Below, piece after piece: positions 42,541-52,349 of a stretch of 64,000 nt of DNA; position 1 is the stretch's first letter, and each line of letters starts with the position of its first letter. The DNA is taken from NCBI RefSeq assembly GCF_028710345.1, contig NZ_JAQTUH010000001.1:62001-126000 (forward strand), read 5' to 3'. A model generated the notes under the pieces. The model searched no databases and was not told the origin of the DNA. It worked only from the letters and a program-made list of their open reading frames with translations. This DNA comes from Sulfuricurvum sp. (GTDB lineage Bacteria; Campylobacterota; Campylobacteria; Campylobacterales; Sulfurimonadaceae). The translations under genes were made by a program, and so were the position numbers.

Positions 42541-43863
42541 CTATTTCACTATCTTCGCTTTAATCGCCTCTTCTTCAATCATGTCTTTACGGTATTTGAC
42601 CGCGACGATATTTTCAGTTTCATTGATAAACCATTCCGCGATATGCTCATGTTCCAAGCTATTTAATTTCTCCATATCGACATGATCCATCGAGATATAG
42701 AGATGGGAATATCTATGCGGGTTTTGCATTTTGAGTGTCCACAACAACCACAGCGTAGTGATTACGATCAACGCGATGGTGAACACTTCGCGGCTGGAGT
42801 ACTGCAACGCAATTCCCGCCGCCGCTCCTCCGACAAACGTCATAAAATAAGCAAATCCGTTGGCGATACCGAGAGCGGCACCCTTTTGGTGTACTTTGGC
42901 GTATTTGGAAATCATCGATTGAACCAATGGTTCCATCATATTAAATGCCATAAAAAAGCTCACCACTCCGACGATAAATTCCCACCCTTTGGTCGCAAAG
43001 CCCATGAGGGTAAATGAGACGATGAAGAGGACGATGGAGATGAGGAAAATTTCACGCGGTTTATTGTATTTTTCGCCAAAAATAGCGGCGGGTCCCATCG
43101 CCAAAAGCCCCATCACCATTGCGGGGACAAATGCCTGCCAGAGATCTTTTTTATCCCATAAAAAACCGTATTCGGGATTGGTCAAAAAGATAGGGATAAG
43201 GACGAAAGAGACGGTCATCAGCCCTTTTTGCATCCCGTTGGTGATAATCATACTAAAGAGATTTGGATCTTTGAGAATATCTTTGGTCGTTGTGGTGGAA
43301 TGGTAGATATGACGGATACGCGGAGGGGTCGGGACATTGGTAAAGAGGACGATCATCGATACAATCGACAAAACAGCTGCGATCCAAAACAATGATGAAA
43401 ATCCAAACCCTGCGGCAAGGACGGGTCCGAGTGCCATTGCGGCGGCGAAACTGATTGCGATAGTTCCCCCCATAAGAGCCATCGCTTTACCGCGTGACTC
43501 TTCATTAACCAAATCGCTGATCATCGCGGGAATAACGGCACCGATAGCTCCTGCTCCTTGTAAAAATCGCCCCGCCATCAGAGTGTAAATATCGTTACTT
43601 ACCGCACAGATGATGGAACCGACCAAGAAGATAACGAGTCCGAGGAGCAGTGTCGGTTTGCGACCGATTTTATCGCTCATGATTCCAAAAGGGACTTGAA
43701 AAATCGCCTGCGTCAAGGCGTATCCTCCGACGATAACACCGATAAGAAGTGGTGTAGCACCTTCAAGATTTAGCGCATAAGCCGATAGAACCGGAAGGAC
43801 GAGAAAAAGACCAAAAAAGCGTAGCGATAAAATCGCGGAGAGTGGGAGAACCGTTTTAAACAC
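42541..43863 (-). CDS. MFS transporter
   Basis: A 440-residue major facilitator protein with 12 predicted helices and a C-terminal cytoplasmic extension (about 400-440). The loop 2-3 signature is GIMSDKIGRKPTLLLG (about residue 60), followed by helix 4 AGRFLQGAGAIGAVIPAMISD as in the drug/H+ antiporter 12-TM group (YajR/Bcr-like). The C-terminal SLEHEHIAEWFINETENIVAVKYRKD-like segment suggests a small ferredoxin-fold regulatory domain as in YajR. Exported substrate unknown. Convergent with moeA. Confidence 0.88.
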   Translation of the reverse strand: MFKTVLPLSAILSLRFFGLFLVLPVLSAYALNLEGATPLLIGVIVGGYALTQAIFQVPFGIMSDKIGRKPTLLLGLVIFLVGSIICAVSNDIYTLMAGRFLQGAGAIGAVIPAMISDLVNEESRGKAMALMGGTIAISFAAAMALGPVLAAGFGFSSLFWIAAVLSIVSMIVLFTNVPTPPRIRHIYHSTTTTKDILKDPNLFSMIITNGMQKGLMTVSFVLIPIFLTNPEYGFLWDKKDLWQAFVPAMVMGLLAMGPAAIFGEKYNKPREIFLISIVLFIVSFTLMGFATKGWEFIVGVVSFFMAFNMMEPLVQSMISKYAKVHQKGAALGIANGFAYFMTFVGGAAAGIALQYSSREVFTIALIVITTLWLLWTLKMQNPHRYSHLYISMDHVDMEKLNSLEHEHIAEWFINETENIVAVKYRKDMIEEEAIKAKIVK

Positions 43864-43963
43864 CGTGCAACCTTAAATACGTTAAAATTTTCAGTATTAT
43901 AATATACCCTTAGATGAAACGTCGGGTAAACACAGAACGTTAAAGTCTACTGTAAGGAATGAA

Positions 43964-44590
43964 ATGAAAATCGTCTTGGCAACGTCAAATAAAGGGAAAG
44001 TTCGAGAGATAATTGAACTATTGCACGATCGGGAAGTTTTCCCTTATACCGATTTGATAGAAGGGTTTGAGATTATCGAAGACGGTGATACCTTTAAAGC
44101 CAATGCTTTGATTAAAGCGCGCGCTGTCTATAGGGCATTAGGGGATGAAAATGCGATTGTTGTTGCCGATGATAGCGGTATCAGCGTCGATGCATTGGAC
44201 GGTGCTCCGGGGATTTACAGTGCTCGCTACGGCGGTGAGGGCTCGTGTGATCGGGATAATCTCCTTAAACTCGTGGAATCATTACAAGAAAAAGGGTTAA
44301 ATACTTCTCCCGCTCACTATACGGCGGCGATTGCGATTGTTTCGCGAGAAGGGGAGAATTGCGTTCACGGGTGGATGCACGGGGATGTTATCACTGAGCT
44401 ACGTGGCGAGAACGGATTTGGATACGATCCGATTTTTATTCCTGATGGATTTGAACAAACATTGGGTGAGTTGCCGAACGATATAAAAAAAGGGCTATCA
44501 CACCGCTCTAAAGCGTTGGAATTGGCGAAGATTTTGATTGATCAGATCAAGTTTTTACGCTCTCACACCGGAAGCGCACTAACAAAATAA
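43964..44590 (+). CDS. rdgB: Non-canonical purine NTP pyrophosphatase (RdgB/HAM1)
   Basis: A 208-residue housecleaning enzyme that hydrolyses dITP/XTP to monophosphates. SNKGKVREI at residues 8-16, the catalytic DDSGISVDALDGAPGIYSARYG region, and GFGYDPIFIP are canonical. The ribosome site AAGGAATGAA precedes ATG 43964. The last 28 bases overlap the convergent uppP gene, so the C-terminus (GSALTK) is translated from the antisense of the uppP C-terminus. Confidence 0.95.
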   Translation: MKIVLATSNKGKVREIIELLHDREVFPYTDLIEGFEIIEDGDTFKANALIKARAVYRALGDENAIVVADDSGISVDALDGAPGIYSARYGGEGSCDRDNLLKLVESLQEKGLNTSPAHYTAAIAIVSREGENCVHGWMHGDVITELRGENGFGYDPIFIPDGFEQTLGELPNDIKKGLSHRSKALELAKILIDQIKFLRSHTGSALTK

Positions 44591-45342
44591 AAGAAGATAA
44601 TCCCGACAACGATTCGGTAAATCGCAAATGGGACAAATGTATGACGGCTCACAAAACCGACAAACGCTTTGACGGTTGCAAATGCGAAGACAAATGCGGT
44701 GATAAAGGCGATGATGAGCATCGACCAATCATCCACGACAAGCTCATGGCGGTGTTTGATCAGATCATACGCGGTGGCGATAAACATCGTCGGAATCGCG
44801 AGGAGAAACGAAAACTCCGCTGCGCTTTTGCGGTTCAACCCCATAAACAACCCGCCGATGAGGGTGGCACCTGAGCGGCTTGTCCCCGGAACCATCGAGA
44901 GACTTTGGAAAAAGCCGATGGTAAATGCCTCTTTGATCGTTAGCTCGCTCAGATCTTTCCCCTCATCGATCGCTTTGTCCCGACGAAAATACTCGATAAC
45001 TAAAAACAGAACCCCTCCCGCGATCAGCATGATACTCACTGTTTCAACACCGAAGAGGGCTTTAATATGTTTGTAGAGCAAAAATCCGAGTGCCCCTGTC
45101 GGAAGAAAAGCGATGGCGATTTTAAACCAAAGGGTTTTGTCTTGCATGAGGCGCTGTGCATATAAAAATAAAACGGCGAGGATGCTTCCGAGTTGAATGG
45201 AGACCTCGAACGCTTTGTGGGCGGCGGTTTGTTGTAATCCTAAAAGTTGTGAGGCTAAGATAAGGTGTCCCGTCGAAGAGATAGGCAAGAATTCGGTTAT
45301 CCCCTCTAATGCACCCAAAATCAGCGAGTCAAATAATGTCAT
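44563..45342 (-). CDS. uppP: Undecaprenyl-diphosphatase
   Basis: A 259-residue membrane enzyme of the BacA/UppP family with about eight helices. The two active-site blocks are ALEGITEFLPISSTGHLI near the N-terminus and SMVPGTSRSGATLIGGLFMG near the middle. It recycles undecaprenyl diphosphate, the carrier used for peptidoglycan and for the lipid-linked glycan of the locus at 15327-26222. The start ATG at 45340-45342 is the first family-conserved Met. Stand-alone gene. Confidence 0.95.
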   Translation of the reverse strand: MTLFDSLILGALEGITEFLPISSTGHLILASQLLGLQQTAAHKAFEVSIQLGSILAVLFLYAQRLMQDKTLWFKIAIAFLPTGALGFLLYKHIKALFGVETVSIMLIAGGVLFLVIEYFRRDKAIDEGKDLSELTIKEAFTIGFFQSLSMVPGTSRSGATLIGGLFMGLNRKSAAEFSFLLAIPTMFIATAYDLIKHRHELVVDDWSMLIIAFITAFVFAFATVKAFVGFVSRHTFVPFAIYRIVVGIIFFYFVSALPV

Positions 45343-45454
45343 TAATACTCTTTTTCGTAGAATTTTAACACATGATTATTAACCTTAAACCTCCCCTAAC
45401 CTCAACTAGGGTAAAATGCGCGGATTTATGACACTTTCCTCAAGGAATTTTTGA

Positions 45455-46558
45455 ATGTTACTTTTTACTCCAGGCCCTACCCCTGTTCCTGAATCTGTTC
45501 GCGTTGCGATGGCAGGTGAGACTCTTCACCACCGTACTCCGGAATTTGAAGCGATTTTTGAGCGCACTCGCACATTGTTGTTTGAACTTCTCGGTATGGA
45601 TGAGGTGTTGATGCTCGCTTCATCGGGCACGGGAGCGATGGAGGGGGCAGTGATTAACCTCGCACATTCTAAACTTCTCTCGATTAATTCGGGAAAATTT
45701 GGTGAGCGTTTCGGTAAAATCGCCGTAGCTCACGGGATCGCCAATGTGGAGATCAAACACGAATGGGACACTCCTGCTACAGTAGAGGAGGTGCAAGCGG
45801 CACTCGATGCAAACCCTGATATCGATGCGATTGCGATTCAAATCTGTGAAAGTGCGGGTGGATTGCGCCACAGTGTTGAAGCGATTGCACATGCGGTAAA
45901 AGCACACAACCCATCTATCATGGTAATTGCTGATGGTATCACGGCGGTGGGTGTTGAGAAAATCGACATAACCAATATCGACTGTTTGATTTCAGGGAGC
46001 CAAAAAGCGTTGATGCTCCCTCCGGGGCTTGCGATTATGGGTCTCTCCAATGCGGCGATTGAAAAAATGGGAAGCGGTAAAGGGTATTATTTTAACCTCG
46101 TTACCGAGATTAAAAATCAGCGCAAAAACACGACCGCATGGACGGCGGCAACGACGATTACCATCGGTTTAGAGTCGGTACTTAACCGTATCAAAGCCGA
46201 AGGCGGTTTGGATAAACTTTACGCCGATACGGCACGTCGCGCAAAAGCGACCCGTGAAGCGATGATAGCAATCGGTCTCTCTATCTATCCAACAGCTCCC
46301 GCTGATTCGATGACGACGGTAGGGGACGCAGAAGCGAAAAAAATCCGCTCAACTCTTAAAGCGTTCGATGTAAACGTCGCGGGTGGACAAGACCATATCA
46401 AAGATTCAATTTTCCGTATCAACCACATGGGTCTGATTGCTCCGTATGAAGCGTGTTGGGCAGCTAACGCGGTGGAATTGGCACTCGATAAAATGGGACG
46501 CCGTACCTATGACGGAACCGCTAACCGCGTGTTTAACACCGTTTATTTTGGACTCTAA
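45455..46558 (+). CDS. Class V aminotransferase (serine/alanine-glyoxylate type)
   Basis: A 367-residue PLP enzyme of fold type I. It opens with LLFTPGPTPVPESVR and HHRTPEFEAIF, and has SSGTGAMEGAV for phosphate binding, DGITAVGVE and the PLP lysine in SGSQKALMLPPG (about residue 188). It belongs to the group annotated as serine-pyruvate/alanine-glyoxylate aminotransferase and, historically, soluble hydrogenase small subunit; the physiological substrate is unproven, but phosphoserine-independent serine or glycine metabolism is likely. It starts a run with hisZ-like and purA. Confidence 0.9.
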   Translation: MLLFTPGPTPVPESVRVAMAGETLHHRTPEFEAIFERTRTLLFELLGMDEVLMLASSGTGAMEGAVINLAHSKLLSINSGKFGERFGKIAVAHGIANVEIKHEWDTPATVEEVQAALDANPDIDAIAIQICESAGGLRHSVEAIAHAVKAHNPSIMVIADGITAVGVEKIDITNIDCLISGSQKALMLPPGLAIMGLSNAAIEKMGSGKGYYFNLVTEIKNQRKNTTAWTAATTITIGLESVLNRIKAEGGLDKLYADTARRAKATREAMIAIGLSIYPTAPADSMTTVGDAEAKKIRSTLKAFDVNVAGGQDHIKDSIFRINHMGLIAPYEACWAANAVELALDKMGRRTYDGTANRVFNTVYFGL

Positions 46559-46562
46559 TATT

Positions 46563-47408
46563 ATGGTATTTGAACACGAAATCCCTGAGGGTTCCAAGCT
46601 CTACTTTGCCGCTACGGCAAAGACTAAACGACTCATCGAAACCAAAGCGAGCACACTTTTGAGCGATGCCGGATTTGAAGAGATCATTACACCGCTGTTT
46701 TCATATCATCAGCACATGAGTGTTTGCGATCAGCGTGAATTGATCCGAGTTAATGACAGCGAAAATCATCCGATCAGCCTCCGTGCTGATTCGACGATCG
46801 ATGTCGTCCGTATCATCAACAAACGCCTCGGCGGTAATACGGAACACAAAAAATGGTTCTATATTCAGCCGGTGTACCGTTATCCTGCTGATGAGCAGTA
46901 TCAAATCGGGGTTGAGATCATTGATGAGTCCAATCTCTCAGTTGCCCTTACTCAAGCAACGCGGATTTTAAACGTGTTGGAGATGAAGCCGTTATTGCAA
47001 ATATCTAATATTAATATTCCACGACTCCTTACCGAGATGTTGGATTTGAATTTGGATGATTTTCGTCATGTGAACATCGAGAAATTTTTGTCCTTGAAGA
47101 TTGATTGGCTTACCCGATTGGTTTACATGCAGCATGCTGATGAGATCGATGCTGTTGCCGCAATCGTCCCAGACGCGATCAAACCGGAGCTTTTGAAAAT
47201 AAAAGAGCTCTGCGAAGGGCTCGAATATCCGAATGTAGTCATAGCCCCTTTGTATTACGCTAAAATGCTCTATTATGATGAGCTTTTTTTCCGTGTTATC
47301 GAGGCGAATGAAGTCTATGCGATGGGCGGACGCTATAAAAGCGATGAAACCGTTTCAGTCGGATTCGCCATTTACACCGATGCGTTGATTGACGCATTAC
47401 ACCAATAA
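46563..47408 (+). CDS. hisZ: HisRS-like protein, probable ATP phosphoribosyltransferase regulatory subunit (HisZ)
   Basis: A 281-residue class II synthetase-core homologue: motif-2-like WFYIQPVYRYPADEQYQIGVEII and motif-3-like YAMGGRYKSDETVSVGFAIYTDAL without an anticodon-binding domain. Such catalytically silent HisRS paralogues are HisZ, which pairs with short HisG to start histidine synthesis. The start is the ATG at 46563, four bases after the aminotransferase stop; the ribosome site is weak, implying coupling. The hisG partner is not in the window. Confidence 0.75.
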   Translation: MVFEHEIPEGSKLYFAATAKTKRLIETKASTLLSDAGFEEIITPLFSYHQHMSVCDQRELIRVNDSENHPISLRADSTIDVVRIINKRLGGNTEHKKWFYIQPVYRYPADEQYQIGVEIIDESNLSVALTQATRILNVLEMKPLLQISNINIPRLLTEMLDLNLDDFRHVNIEKFLSLKIDWLTRLVYMQHADEIDAVAAIVPDAIKPELLKIKELCEGLEYPNVVIAPLYYAKMLYYDELFFRVIEANEVYAMGGRYKSDETVSVGFAIYTDALIDALHQ

Positions 47409-47421
47409 CATATTACTATAG

Positions 47422-48678
<1,257 letters not shown>

Positions 48679-48734
48679 ATAATAGGGGTAATTTATCTCG
48701 TAAGAAGCTTATCTAACTCCGAAGGAGTGATTCG

Positions 48735-49154
48735 ATGAAGTCAAAATACACTCCATTGGTCAAGCTCAAAAAAAAAGAGCTTGACCGTGTTGAGCGTGAT
48801 CTTATTGCCGCTAATAATCGTATCAAGCTTGCTACCAAACTTTGTGAAGAAGCATACATGCTTCTCCAGTCTCTTTCTTTGCCTACCAGCGGTAGTATCA
48901 GTGAATTTACCCAAGCACAAATGTTATTTCAAGCGCAACATCAAGAGATAGAAAACTGCAATCTTAATCTTGCAAAAGCTCAACACTATCAACTCTTAAT
49001 CCAACAACAATTTAAAGAGGCGATGATTGAGTATGAAAAGTTTAAATACCTTGAAATGCAAGAACTACAAGCCCATAGTGCAAAAATTAAAAAAGAAGAG
49101 GCTAAAATGCTCGATGAAATCGGGGTGATGACCCACAAAAGAGAGCCTTTATGA
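48735..49154 (+). CDS. FliJ-like coiled-coil protein
   Basis: A 139-residue protein that is almost entirely heptad helix: an N-terminal PLVKLKKKELDRVERDLIAANNRI followed by a second helix after a short turn at LPTSGS. Length, helical hairpin form and the L-x-x-K-K opening resemble FliJ, the flagellar export chaperone stalk; the fit is by pattern only. It overlaps by four bases (ATGA) the MotE/PDP-like gene. AAGGAG precedes the start. In Campylobacter a hypothetical protein sits at the same place after purA. Confidence 0.6.
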   Translation: MKSKYTPLVKLKKKELDRVERDLIAANNRIKLATKLCEEAYMLLQSLSLPTSGSISEFTQAQMLFQAQHQEIENCNLNLAKAQHYQLLIQQQFKEAMIEYEKFKYLEMQELQAHSAKIKKEEAKMLDEIGVMTHKREPL

Positions 49155-49675
49155 AAATTTTACTTCTCCTTATAGCGGCTTATGGGATTGTTTTTGGTGC
49201 CCAAACAAAATCATACGAATGTACAAAAGTATTTGAATCTCGAAAAAATGAGCTTTTATTGGAGCTTGAAAAAATTGATGAGCAAAAGCAATCACTTGAT
49301 GCATTGAAGCGGGCAACAGAAGATTTATTAAAGAAAAAAGAGGCAATGGTTCAGGGGAAAGGGTCTGCGGTTGACCAAAAGCTTGCTGAAATCAAATCAC
49401 GTGAAGAGTCAACCAAAAAAATGGTTGATGAAAACAAAAAAGTATTAGAAGAGATGAAGCAACTTAAAAGTGATAAAGTCTCTCAAACCTTTGCGAAAAT
49501 GAAACCGGGTGCAGCAGCAGCTATTTTTGCCGATATGAAAACCGCTGATGTAGCGGAAATCATGGGGACATTAAATTCTAAAGTTGTTGGGCAAATATTA
49601 GCGAAAATGGATCCGAAAAAAGGGTCTGAGATAACAGCCGCCTTGCGTGCCTTGCCACCAGAAAAGAAAAAATAA
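49151..49675 (+). CDS. MotE/PDP-like periplasmic coiled-coil protein with an MgtE-N-type tail
   Basis: A 174-residue exported protein: signal peptide (about 1-17, ending IVFGAQ), a long coiled coil (about 25-110) and a C-terminal helical repeat KMKPGAAAAIFADMKTADVAEIMG / LNSKVVGQILAKMDPKKGSEI that is the MgtE-N/FliG-middle-like motif. This architecture is that of MotE-type motor chaperones and of C. jejuni Cj1496c, recalled as a glycoprotein next to the same genes. It probably acts at the flagellar motor; unproven here. Its stop overlaps the next start by one base. Confidence 0.72.
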   Translation: MKILLLLIAAYGIVFGAQTKSYECTKVFESRKNELLLELEKIDEQKQSLDALKRATEDLLKKKEAMVQGKGSAVDQKLAEIKSREESTKKMVDENKKVLEEMKQLKSDKVSQTFAKMKPGAAAAIFADMKTADVAEIMGTLNSKVVGQILAKMDPKKGSEITAALRALPPEKKK

Positions 49676-50358
49676 TGTGGAGAAAACTGTGTGGTCATTT
49701 TGACTATACTGATACGCACTCATTCGGTAAAAACTTACTGTATCGCTTGTGGGTATGGTGGTGTTTAAAAGCGGTCGGATCAATGAGTTTCATCACCCTA
49801 TTTTTTGTCCTTTACTTTTATCTATTAACGCACCATTATTTTTATGTAACAGTTATTCCAGCTACTGTGATGGACGAATGGATATCGTTTAACGGCTCAT
49901 GGCTCTATTTTTACCTCTCATTATGGGTTTATGTATCTTTGCCGCCAGCATTAACTAAGAGCAAAAAAGAGTTATTACAGTACGGAGTGTATGCTGCAAT
50001 CCTCTCGTTAATCGGGATATTTTTTTATATCTTTTTTCCTACGACAATCCAGCAAAACAGTGCTGATTGGGGGGGATCAGCCGATATGATTTGGCTTAAA
50101 TCAATGGATATGGGGGGGAATGCATTCCCTTCGATGCACGTAGCGAGTGCTTTCTTCTCTTTTATTTGGCTCAATTATCAGTTAAAACAGATGCGGGGCG
50201 GTAAAATATTGTATGCACTTAGTTTCCTTTGGTGTTGCGCAATAATCTACTCCACGTTAGCGGTAAAACAGCACCTTTTTATTGATGTTATCGGAGGGCT
50301 TATTTTAGGGGGAAGCGTTGCTTTGGTGACATTGCGTTATCACACAAAAACTTTCTAA
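49675..50358 (+). CDS. PAP2-superfamily membrane phosphatase
   Basis: A 227-residue protein with about six helices. The two C-terminal PAP2 motifs are intact: GNAFPSMHVASAF (PSMH) and KQHLFIDVIGG (HxxxD). The first KxxxxxxRP motif is absent, as in the PAP2_3/inositolphosphotransferase-like subset. It probably removes phosphate from a lipid such as phosphatidylglycerol phosphate, undecaprenyl diphosphate or lipid A; which one cannot be told. The ATG overlaps the previous stop in TAATG. It is an insertion relative to the Campylobacter gene order. Confidence 0.82.
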   Translation: MWRKLCGHFDYTDTHSFGKNLLYRLWVWWCLKAVGSMSFITLFFVLYFYLLTHHYFYVTVIPATVMDEWISFNGSWLYFYLSLWVYVSLPPALTKSKKELLQYGVYAAILSLIGIFFYIFFPTTIQQNSADWGGSADMIWLKSMDMGGNAFPSMHVASAFFSFIWLNYQLKQMRGGKILYALSFLWCCAIIYSTLAVKQHLFIDVIGGLILGGSVALVTLRYHTKTF

Positions 50359-50417
50359 GCCATTTTAGAGGACATCTTTAGTACAATACCAAAAAAGTAT
50401 CATCATTAGGGCAAATC

Positions 50418-50969
50418 ATGAAAGTTTCACTCGCGCATATTCCCCATATTTCAAGTCGCATTGCCGTAGATCTCACCCGTAGCGGATTGGTTACGATGAC
50501 ACATGGTCTTGAGGCAACAGCACATGAAGCTGAAAAGATCTTAATTGAGAGTGTTAAGCGTGAAATGGCACTTGAAGAAAAAGTTAAAGAGATTGTTAAT
50601 GCTAATGGAGAGCAAATCGATTATTATCTTGCCGATGAGCGACAACTCTTTTTTATGATCAAGAAAAAATTAGCCCCTGAATTTGGGGTTATTTTGTCGT
50701 ATGAAGATCGTTACTCCGATATTGCACACAAAATTCTTGATCAATTATATGAAGAAGATTTGATTCACTATGATGTGAGTGAAAATCGTATAAAAAATAT
50801 TATTTACGATGCAATGACCACGTTTATCGCCGATGCGAGCGAGATTGAAAATGCGGTGTATGAGAAAATCAAAAGCTATAAGCGTCGTCTCATTCCAGGG
50901 ACGGATGAATATGAGATCATGTATGAGAAATTATACAAAGATGAATTAACGAGAAGAGGGATGGCATGA
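50418..50969 (+). CDS. DUF507 family protein
   Basis: A 183-residue soluble helical protein of the DUF507 family, with the repeated hairpin pattern KILIESVKREMALEEKVKEIV and KILDQLYEEDLIHYDVSENRIKNIIYDAM; the family has no assigned function. It overlaps carA by four bases (ATGA), an arrangement conserved in Campylobacterota, so it may be related to carbamoyl phosphate synthesis or merely co-transcribed. The ribosome site is AGGGCAAATC before the ATG. Confidence 0.85.
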   Translation: MKVSLAHIPHISSRIAVDLTRSGLVTMTHGLEATAHEAEKILIESVKREMALEEKVKEIVNANGEQIDYYLADERQLFFMIKKKLAPEFGVILSYEDRYSDIAHKILDQLYEEDLIHYDVSENRIKNIIYDAMTTFIADASEIENAVYEKIKSYKRRLIPGTDEYEIMYEKLYKDELTRRGMA

Positions 50970-52096
50970 TGCGAAATGTGTGGATTTATCTCGAAAACGG
51001 TATCTATTTAGAGGCAAAAAGTTTTGGAGCGGATACAACCAGTGTCGGTGAAATCGTTTTTAATACGTCGATGAGTGGGTATCAAGAGATTATTTCTGAT
51101 CCATCGTATGCGGGACAATTCATCACTTTTACAATGCCGGAAATCGGTAACGTCGGAGTAAATAGTGAAGATATGGAGAGTGCTCATGCCCATTGTAAAG
51201 GGGTGCTTGTTCGTCAGTACCAGCCTCACCACTCCTCTTTTCGTGCAGAAGAGGCATTGCATACGTTTTTAGAAAAACACGGTGTTATCGGTATTTGTGA
51301 TATTGATACCCGTTATTTGACTAAAATGCTCCGAACTGAGGGGGCAATGATGATGGTTGCATCAACACAAGTTTCAGATAAAGAAGAGCTCAAAAAGATT
51401 TTAGAAAACTCACCACGTATCGAACAGGTAAACTACATCGAAGAGGTGAGTACTAAAGCAGCCTACAAACATACCAGCGGTGTGTATGATCCGTTTAGCT
51501 TTCGTTACAATGATGCACCTGCACCAAAAGCACGTATTGCGGCTATTGATTTCGGTGTAAAACGTAATATCCTCAATGAACTCACTCAAGCAGGTCTCGA
51601 AGTTGAAGTGTTGCCGAATAGTTTTAATGGCGATGAGTTGATAGCACGCTATGAGAATAAAGAGATCGATGGAGTTTTCCTCTCGAACGGTCCGGGAGAT
51701 CCATTGGTCTTAAAAAAAGAGCAAGATGAGATCAAGAAACTGATCGCACATAAAGTTCCATTATTTGGTATTTGTTTAGGGCATCAGTTGCTCAGTATAG
51801 CTCATGGGCACGATACTCATAAACTTAAATTCGGTCATCACGGCGGGAATCATCCAGTCAAAAATCTTAAAACAGGGATGGTTGAGATTACTGCACAAAA
51901 TCATAATTATAATGTTCCTGAATCAGTCCGTGAGATTGCCGATGTAACCCATGTAAATCTTTTTGATAATACAATCGAAGGGCTTCGTTATAAAGATGCT
52001 CCGGTATTTTCGGTACAGCACCATCCAGAATCAAGCCCGGGTCCTAAAGAGAGTCGCTATATCTTTAACGAATTTCTTCAACTTATTCAACGCTAA
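50966..52096 (+). CDS. carA: Carbamoyl phosphate synthase small (glutaminase) subunit
   Basis: A 376-residue class I glutamine amidotransferase that feeds ammonia to CarB for pyrimidine and arginine synthesis. The N-terminal CarA domain (FNTSMSGYQEIISDPSYAGQ) is followed by the triad: Cys in GICLGHQLL (about residue 268) and His/Glu in QHHPESSPGP (about 350). FLSNGPGDP is the oxyanion segment. No carB in this window. A GGGG/CCCC palindrome follows the stop. Confidence 0.97.
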   Translation: MMRNVWIYLENGIYLEAKSFGADTTSVGEIVFNTSMSGYQEIISDPSYAGQFITFTMPEIGNVGVNSEDMESAHAHCKGVLVRQYQPHHSSFRAEEALHTFLEKHGVIGICDIDTRYLTKMLRTEGAMMMVASTQVSDKEELKKILENSPRIEQVNYIEEVSTKAAYKHTSGVYDPFSFRYNDAPAPKARIAAIDFGVKRNILNELTQAGLEVEVLPNSFNGDELIARYENKEIDGVFLSNGPGDPLVLKKEQDEIKKLIAHKVPLFGICLGHQLLSIAHGHDTHKLKFGHHGGNHPVKNLKTGMVEITAQNHNYNVPESVREIADVTHVNLFDNTIEGLRYKDAPVFSVQHHPESSPGPKESRYIFNEFLQLIQR

Positions 52097-52107
52097 TACA
52101 ATATATA

Positions 52108-52121
52108 GGGGAAAATTCCCC
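52108..52121 (+). terminator. Palindrome after carA, possible terminator
   Basis: GGGGAA and TTCCCC flank AA, a perfect 14-base palindrome 11 bases after the carA stop, followed by a pyrimidine-rich CTTCCTCT and not a pure T-run. It is a plausible but not strong intrinsic terminator ahead of the cco regulatory region. Confidence 0.45.
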
Positions 52122-52194
52122 TTCCTCTGAGATACACAAACTTTCAAGTGTTACTTTTTCACCTCTATTTCTTTAATAAATCTTAATATTATCC

Positions 52195-52318
52195 ATTTGT
52201 TACAATAGTGTTAAGAAATTTTAATTTTTTAAGATTAGTTAAAAGAACCCATTGCTATCATTAGAGTGTCTAATAGCCTATAAATGTTACATTTGTGTTA
52301 AGAAACATAATATAGGCT
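52195..52318 (+). promoter_or_regulatory. Regulatory region of the cco operon: 24-bp direct repeat and flanking inverted repeat
   Basis: Two 24-base boxes, 52195-52218 and 52282-52305, share 20 of 24 bases (core TGTTACA-n3-GTGTTAAGAAA) at a spacing of 87 bases. The second begins with the palindrome AAATGTtACATTT (52282-52294) and is enclosed by AGCCTATA (52275-52282) and TATAGGCT (52311-52318). They probably bind a transcription factor controlling oxidase expression; the outer inverted repeat followed by TTTTAT could also form a hairpin in the transcript. No strong -10/-35 pair is clear. Confidence 0.55.
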
Positions 52319-52349
52319 TTTATGCTTTGAATCTTTAAGGAGGTCGTAA

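Noticed and set aside
46437-46562. 42-codon N-terminal extension of the HisZ-like gene
   Set aside because: It overlaps the aminotransferase in another frame and is not part of the HisRS-like fold; ATG 46563 directly follows the upstream stop.
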